Source: a bacterium
GTDB lineage: Bacteria > Patescibacteriota > Minisyncoccia > Phycocordibacterales > Phycocordibacteraceae
DNA length: 7,459 bases
Assembly: GCA_021802795.1 (NCBI GenBank)
Contig: JAJZRH010000028.1
Coordinates: forward strand, 1 to 7,459
Reading direction: 5' to 3'
Shown here: positions 5,264 through 7,459 of the stretch, piece by piece
How positions within the stretch are numbered: the first letter of the stretch is position 1
Layout of the letters: every line of letters begins with the position of its first letter
Notes under the pieces: model-generated
What the model was told of the DNA's origin: nothing
The model's input: only the letters and a program-made list of their open reading frames with translations
The model's database searches: none
Translations under genes and position numbers: made by a program

Positions 5264-6250
5264 TCAGCATTTGCGAACTGGCACGGTGTTCAGTACGCCC
5301 GTCGCCGAACCCGCGCTCACCTGATAGGCATTCCCGTCGGCGGCGCAGACCAGCACGCCGGTCGTGTTCCCGACGCCCCATTTGAAGGCGCTGGAGAACC
5401 CGGCCGTTGCGACGGCAATCGGGCTCGCATTGCTCGGGTCGTTCGTGTCCAGCGCCGCGAGCTTGCCAAGCCCGTCGGAACCGTTGGCGAACGCCCAGGT
5501 CACCAAGTGGCTGTTGATGACTATCGTCGTATCCGCAAGGACGACCGTACCGTTTGCCAGTTGCGTTTTGCACGCATCCGACAGCGGCTGACCGATTACC
5601 GGGAAGATACACGCGACATCCATCTTGTTATAAGCAGCATCCAGCACTGCCTGAACGCCGAGGGGCGCAACGCAATCCCGCAGGACCGACGAGTAATTCG
5701 CCGGATTAGACCAGGTGGTCTGCGCCAGCAAGCTAATGCCGGTAATGTTGTTGCATTGCATTGCCGCGGTTGTGTACGGAACCGTCCACGAGGCCGAGTG
5801 ACCGGCTGTGTCTTTCACGTTCGCAACGAGCGTGTAAGACGCGCCGTACGCGGGGCGTTGAGCCGGAGTGAAGGTCACCGTCTTCCCATCGGCCGAAAGC
5901 GCCGGCGTGCCGGATACTTGCGTACCGGTATCGGCGGCGCCGAGCCAGAACTTCACGTTCCCGGTCGTAACGCTCTTCGCGTCAACGGTGCCGTTGAACG
6001 GTAACGGCAACCCGCTCGCGAGAACGGCAGCCGGATCAAGGTTGGTAGTAGCCGACAGAGCTGTCCCGCCGATTGCATCGCACTTACTTGTGTCGCCCCC
6101 TGGTGCAGCGGCGCCGGTCGGACAAGCCGCTTTCGTTGCCGAAACGGATGCGGTCTGAGCAGGACTGTTATCCCCTCCGCCGCCTCCGCCTCCGCAACCT
6201 GCCAATAACACGACCATGCCGGCCGCTACCGCCATGCGAACTGATTTCAT
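5264..6250 (-). CDS. Cysteine-rich secreted lipoprotein with Ig-like domain
   Basis: Predicted exported lipoprotein of 328 residues. A signal peptide (1-18) ends in the lipobox LAGC with C19 as the lipidated residue. It is followed by a seven-glycine run (20-26) and a flexible Ala/Thr/Ser linker. Residues about 79-160 look like a bacterial Ig-like domain of the Big_5/SbsA type, with DAKSVTTGNVKFWL and SADGKTVTFTP. The remainder (about 163-328) is unrecognised. Besides C19 there are eight cysteines (43, 57, 166, 193, 214, 227, 302, 328), an even number that suits four disulfides in an oxidising compartment. ATG 6250 is chosen over an upstream codon at 6286 because AAGGAG lies 6 nt before it and the signal peptide starts there. 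The style is that of Gram-negative, especially betaproteobacterial, lipoproteins (impression, not a search), unlike the neighbouring core genes. Confidence 0.88.
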   Translation of the reverse strand: MKSVRMAVAAGMVVLLAGCGGGGGGGDNSPAQTASVSATKAACPTGAAAPGGDTSKCDAIGGTALSATTNLDPAAVLASGLPLPFNGTVDAKSVTTGNVKFWLGAADTGTQVSGTPALSADGKTVTFTPAQRPAYGASYTLVANVKDTAGHSASWTVPYTTAAMQCNNITGISLLAQTTWSNPANYSSVLRDCVAPLGVQAVLDAAYNKMDVACIFPVIGQPLSDACKTQLANGTVVLADTTIVINSHLVTWAFANGSDGLGKLAALDTNDPSNASPIAVATAGFSSAFKWGVGNTTGVLVCAADGNAYQVSAGSATGVLNTVPVRKC

Positions 6251-6256
6251 CTGATT

Positions 6257-6262
6257 CTCCTT
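6257..6262 (-). promoter_or_regulatory. Shine-Dalgarno site of the lipoprotein gene
   Basis: AAGGAG on the minus strand, 6 nt before ATG 6250. It decides the start codon, and it is notable because mreB, murA, def and the glutaredoxin gene have no such site. Confidence 0.85.
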
Positions 6263-6301
6263 CTGACAACGAACGATCAATGGCACCCCTTCATAGGGGG
6301 C

Positions 6302-6327
6302 ACCGCCTAGGTGTAGAAACCGCCTAG
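6302..6327. repeat. Two direct copies of ACCGCCTAG near the lipoprotein transcription start
   Basis: ACCGCCTAG occurs at 6302-6310 and 6319-6327, a 17-bp period (CTAGGCGGT on the transcript strand). The copies lie just downstream of the lipoprotein -10 box, around the predicted start site, and might be an operator. Chance occurrence in such a short stretch is unlikely but not excluded. Confidence 0.6.
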
Positions 6328-6332
6328 TATGG

Positions 6333-6361
6333 CTTATACATTATATATATGTATTTGTCAA
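6333..6361 (-). promoter_or_regulatory. Near-consensus sigma70-type promoter of the lipoprotein gene
   Basis: TTGACA (6361-6356) and TATAAG (6338-6333) on the minus strand have an ideal 17-bp spacer in AT-rich DNA. Transcription would start near 6326, giving a leader of about 75 nt with a small CCCCT/AGGGG hairpin before the Shine-Dalgarno site. This is the strongest promoter match in the window. Confidence 0.85.
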
Positions 6362-6380
6362 TCTTCTGAGCAAGATTGAC
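6357..6380. repeat. 9-bp perfect palindrome between the divergent promoters
   Basis: GTCAATCTT (6357-6365) and AAGATTGAC (6372-6380) are exact complements around CTGAGC. The left half contains most of the lipoprotein -35 box (TTGACA on the minus strand) and the right half places TTGAC on the plus strand facing the beta-barrel gene. It could be an operator for both genes or a symmetrical pair of -35 boxes. Confidence 0.7.
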
Positions 6381-6404
6381 CGCGCCCCGGGAAGAGAGTA
6401 GAAA
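6376..6404 (+). promoter_or_regulatory. Possible promoter of the beta-barrel gene
   Basis: TTGACC (6376-6381) and TAGAAA (6399-6404) are spaced 17 bp apart on the plus strand. The -35 is good and the -10 is only fair (4 of 6). Transcription would start near 6411, leaving a leader of about 40 nt with its Shine-Dalgarno site. Confidence 0.4.
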
Positions 6405-6440
6405 GAGCAACAGTTTGTTCCACCAACGCAGTAATAAAAA

Positions 6441-6446
6441 GAGGAG
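6441..6446 (+). promoter_or_regulatory. Shine-Dalgarno site of the beta-barrel gene
   Basis: GAGGAG lies 6 nt before ATG 6453 and supports that start together with the signal peptide beginning there. Confidence 0.8.
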
Positions 6447-6452
6447 ACGTGC

Positions 6453-6938
6453 ATGAAGAACTGGCTTTTGTGTTTCGTTTTGGGAATTGCAGCGTCAACC
6501 GCCTGGGCGCAGGAATCAGCGGGAAAAAGCCCCTGGGCGGTCGACGTATTCATCCACGCCGACCACTTCCACAAGAACTCGCGGTTGAATGAACGCAACT
6601 GGGGCCTCGGCATCAAGCGGTATTTCGCCGATGATCTCTTCCATTCGCGCGGTGAATTCTTCGGCGAAGTAGGCTGCCTGCGCAACAGCCAAAAAGGCAA
6701 AGCTTGCTTCGGCGGCGCAGGCTACACCTACCCGCTGTTCGAGATGAACGGCATCCGCGTCTCCGGAAGCATCGCGGAGGTATACGTCGATTACGGCGCG
6801 AAGGGCAAGTCCGCAACCGCTACGACGACCCTTCCGTTCCTGTCCTTCGGCTACGGCCGCTGGGACTTGAACACGGTCTATTTCTCAAAACACGACGGCG
6901 GTCTCTTGCTCTTCTCCGCGCAACGCCGGTTCTGGTAG
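6453..6938 (+). CDS. Predicted small outer-membrane beta-barrel protein
   Basis: The protein has 161 residues with a clear signal peptide (KNWLLCFVLGIAASTAWA, 2-19; likely cleavage AWA-QE). The mature part alternates polar and hydrophobic residues in segments suited to about eight beta strands: VDVFIHADHF (30-39), WGLGIKRYF (50-58), GEFFGEVGCL (67-76), CFGGAGYTYPL (85-95), IRVSGSIAEVYVDYG (101-115), LPFLSFGYG (127-135), LNTVYFSK (139-146) and LLLFSAQRRFW (151-161). It ends in an aromatic residue, the signature read by the BAM assembly machinery in Gram-negative bacteria. The NERNWGLG stretch (46-53) and LPFLSFGYG loosely recall PagP (NERPWGGG; LPLASVGYG), but key PagP catalytic residues cannot be placed with confidence, so no enzyme is claimed. 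Two cysteines (75, 85) could pair. An outer-membrane protein is unexpected in a CPR genome. Confidence 0.82.
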   Translation: MKNWLLCFVLGIAASTAWAQESAGKSPWAVDVFIHADHFHKNSRLNERNWGLGIKRYFADDLFHSRGEFFGEVGCLRNSQKGKACFGGAGYTYPLFEMNGIRVSGSIAEVYVDYGAKGKSATATTTLPFLSFGYGRWDLNTVYFSKHDGGLLLFSAQRRFW

Positions 6939-6956
6939 GAAGAACCGGCATGCAAT

Positions 6957-6998
6957 AACACGACAGGCGCAATGCGCGCCTGTCGTGTTTTAACTTTT
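6957..6998 (+). terminator. Rho-independent terminator of the beta-barrel gene
   Basis: A 14-bp perfect stem (6957-6970 with 6976-6989; ACACGACAGGCGC on the left) has a 5-nt loop AATGC and is followed by TTTTAACTTTTT. It begins 18 nt after the stop codon and works on the plus strand only. Confidence 0.92.
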
Positions 6999-7003
6999 TA
7001 TAG

Positions 7004-7048
7004 GGAGCTTCGGCTCCGCGGGACGGACCGCGATTACGCCTTTCGGCG
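7004..7048. repeat. Cluster of three small hairpins
   Basis: Three stems follow in a row between the terminator and the HNH stop codon: GGAGC-TTCG-GCTCC (7004-7017), CGCGG-GACGGA-CCGCG (7017-7032) and CGCC-TTTC-GGCG (7037-7048). The first has the stable UUCG loop on the plus strand; the last has a GNRA-type GAAA loop on the minus strand. They form the 3' region of the HNH transcript and may stabilise or end it, although no T-run follows. Confidence 0.55.
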
Positions 7049-7049
7049 C

Positions 7050-7358
7050 CTACAGCTTCAATACCCCGCCATGAATTTCCCGATGGCAATTGGCACAGAC
7101 GAGAACGCATTTGTCCGCTTCTGCCTTAAGCTTTTCCCACGAACGCGTAAGGCCCCGCACCGAGAGTCCGAATTCTTTTTGGGAATGATCGAGATGATGA
7201 AGATCAAATGCCCCTGCGTATTTCTTATACCCGCAGAGCACGCAAACACCGCCCTTATGTTCGATAAGCATCTGCTTCAATTTGCGCCGACGTTCCGTAA
7301 CCGCTTTCTTCAGATACTCCGCCCGATCGGCGTAGGTTCTTTTTTCTTTGCGAGTCAT
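7050..7358 (-). CDS. Small stand-alone HNH endonuclease-like protein
   Basis: The protein has 102 residues. A basic N-terminal helix (about 2-33; YADRAEYLKKAVTERRRKL) precedes a zinc-bound HNH fold: C39-x2-C42, the HH-x-D motif HHLD (54-57), then C88-x2-C91-H92 and H96 in CANCHREIH. H55 is a plausible catalytic base, with the cysteines holding zinc. The SWEKLKAE helix (73-80) links the two halves. The family cuts DNA, often in homing elements, phages or restriction systems, but no partner gene, intron or methylase is visible here. I recall closely similar small proteins in Parcubacteria, unverified. ATG 7358 is preferred over an upstream GTG (7382), because the extra codons would overlap the promoter palindrome. 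No Shine-Dalgarno site is visible. Confidence 0.88.
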   Translation of the reverse strand: MTRKEKRTYADRAEYLKKAVTERRRKLKQMLIEHKGGVCVLCGYKKYAGAFDLHHLDHSQKEFGLSVRGLTRSWEKLKAEADKCVLVCANCHREIHGGVLKL

Positions 7359-7380
7359 GGTATGTACCAAAGTATATACC
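7359..7380 (-). promoter_or_regulatory. Palindromic operator-like site over the HNH -10 box
   Basis: GGTATGTAC (7359-7367) and GTATATACC (7372-7380) form a 9-bp inverted repeat with one mismatch around CAAA. The minus-strand -10 hexamer TATACT (7376-7371) lies within it and the dyad ends right at the ATG, so a protein bound here would block transcription. The transcript would have a leader of about 5 nt or none. A convincing -35 is not seen. Confidence 0.65.
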
Positions 7381-7385
7381 ACCGA

Positions 7386-7419
7386 AAAGCAAAAGAGCCC
7401 TTTCGAGCTCTTTTGCTTT
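7386..7419. terminator. Hairpin upstream of the HNH gene, probable bidirectional terminator
   Basis: A 13-bp perfect stem (7386-7398 with 7407-7419; AAAGCAAAAGAGC on the left) surrounds the loop CCTTTCGA. The stem ends in T-rich strands on both sides but lacks a long T-run, so termination is plausible rather than certain. It may close a gene lying beyond the right edge, transcribed leftward. The remaining bases to 7459 hold no gene that I can see. Confidence 0.6.
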
Positions 7420-7444
7420 CGAACAACTCGGATTTCTGAAATTC

Positions 7445-7455
7445 GCTCCGCGGAG
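7445..7455. repeat. GCTCCGCGG copy and CTCCGCGGAG palindrome
   Basis: GCTCCGCGG (7445-7453) repeats the sequence at 7013-7021, so the HNH gene and its control region lie between two direct copies. Here it is part of the 10-bp perfect palindrome CTCCGCGGAG (7446-7455). The match is short and GC-rich, so chance is possible. Confidence 0.45.
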
Positions 7456-7459
7456 ATGG

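Noticed and set aside
5105..6004. Plus-strand ORF of 299 codons
   Set aside because: It runs antisense through the lipoprotein gene and glutaredoxin start; its composition (Arg, Gly, Val, His) is typical of a shadow frame.
6453..6938. Assignment of the beta-barrel as PagP (lipid A palmitoyltransferase)
   Set aside because: Only short loose resemblances exist (NERNWGLG, LPFLSFGYG). The catalytic Asp-Ser pair of PagP cannot be placed, so a general beta-barrel call is safer.
6972..7439. Plus-strand ORF of 155 codons at the right end
   Set aside because: It starts inside a terminator stem and is antisense to the HNH gene with its intact Cys/His motifs.
1..7459. tRNA or rRNA genes
   Set aside because: No cloverleaf with a T-loop consensus (GGTTCRAAT-like) and no rRNA-like stretch were found on either strand by eye; the structured gaps do not fit tRNA dimensions.

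Overview
The window looks like chromosomal DNA of a Candidate Phyla Radiation (Patescibacteria) bacterium, most likely Parcubacteria-like. This is inferred from the feel of the MreB, MurA, Def and Fmt proteins, the very compact gene layout, a tiny stand-alone HNH protein, and start sites that sit 6-7 nt after a -10-like hexamer with no Shine-Dalgarno site. No 16S rRNA or other decisive marker is present, so the assignment is inference.

Layout. (1) 1-2645: a divergent cell-envelope pair, mreB (minus, C-terminus cut by the window edge) and murA (plus), share a 66-bp promoter region; murA is followed after 2 nt by a small unrecognised basic protein. (2) 2643-2789: a 147-bp palindromic element with 27-bp perfect inverted ends and a nested 16-bp hairpin; its left arm carries the stop codon of the upstream gene and its right arm carries the likely -35 box of def. 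(3) 2812-4159: overlapping def and fmt, which remove and add the N-formyl group of initiator methionine. (4) 4169-4343: a second structured palindromic element filling the gap between convergent fmt and hpf. (5) 4348-5178: a minus-strand operon, glutaredoxin-like protein, YggU/DUF167 protein, short ribosome hibernation factor. (6) 5209-6998: a divergent two-gene unit bounded by rho-independent terminators: a cysteine-rich lipoprotein with an Ig-like domain, and a small predicted outer-membrane beta-barrel. Both have good Shine-Dalgarno sites, and the lipoprotein has a near-consensus sigma70-type promoter. (7) 7004-7459: small hairpins, a stand-alone HNH nuclease with a palindrome over its promoter, and a further hairpin.

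The core genes concern cell shape and wall synthesis, translation initiation, redox and ribosome hibernation. The main oddities are the two palindromic elements, the leaderless-type starts, and the lipoprotein/beta-barrel pair. That pair looks like it comes from a diderm (Gram-negative) bacterium, which is unexpected in a lineage thought to lack an outer membrane. I found no complete, clearly new multi-gene system; the palindromic elements and the envelope pair deserve a second look most.
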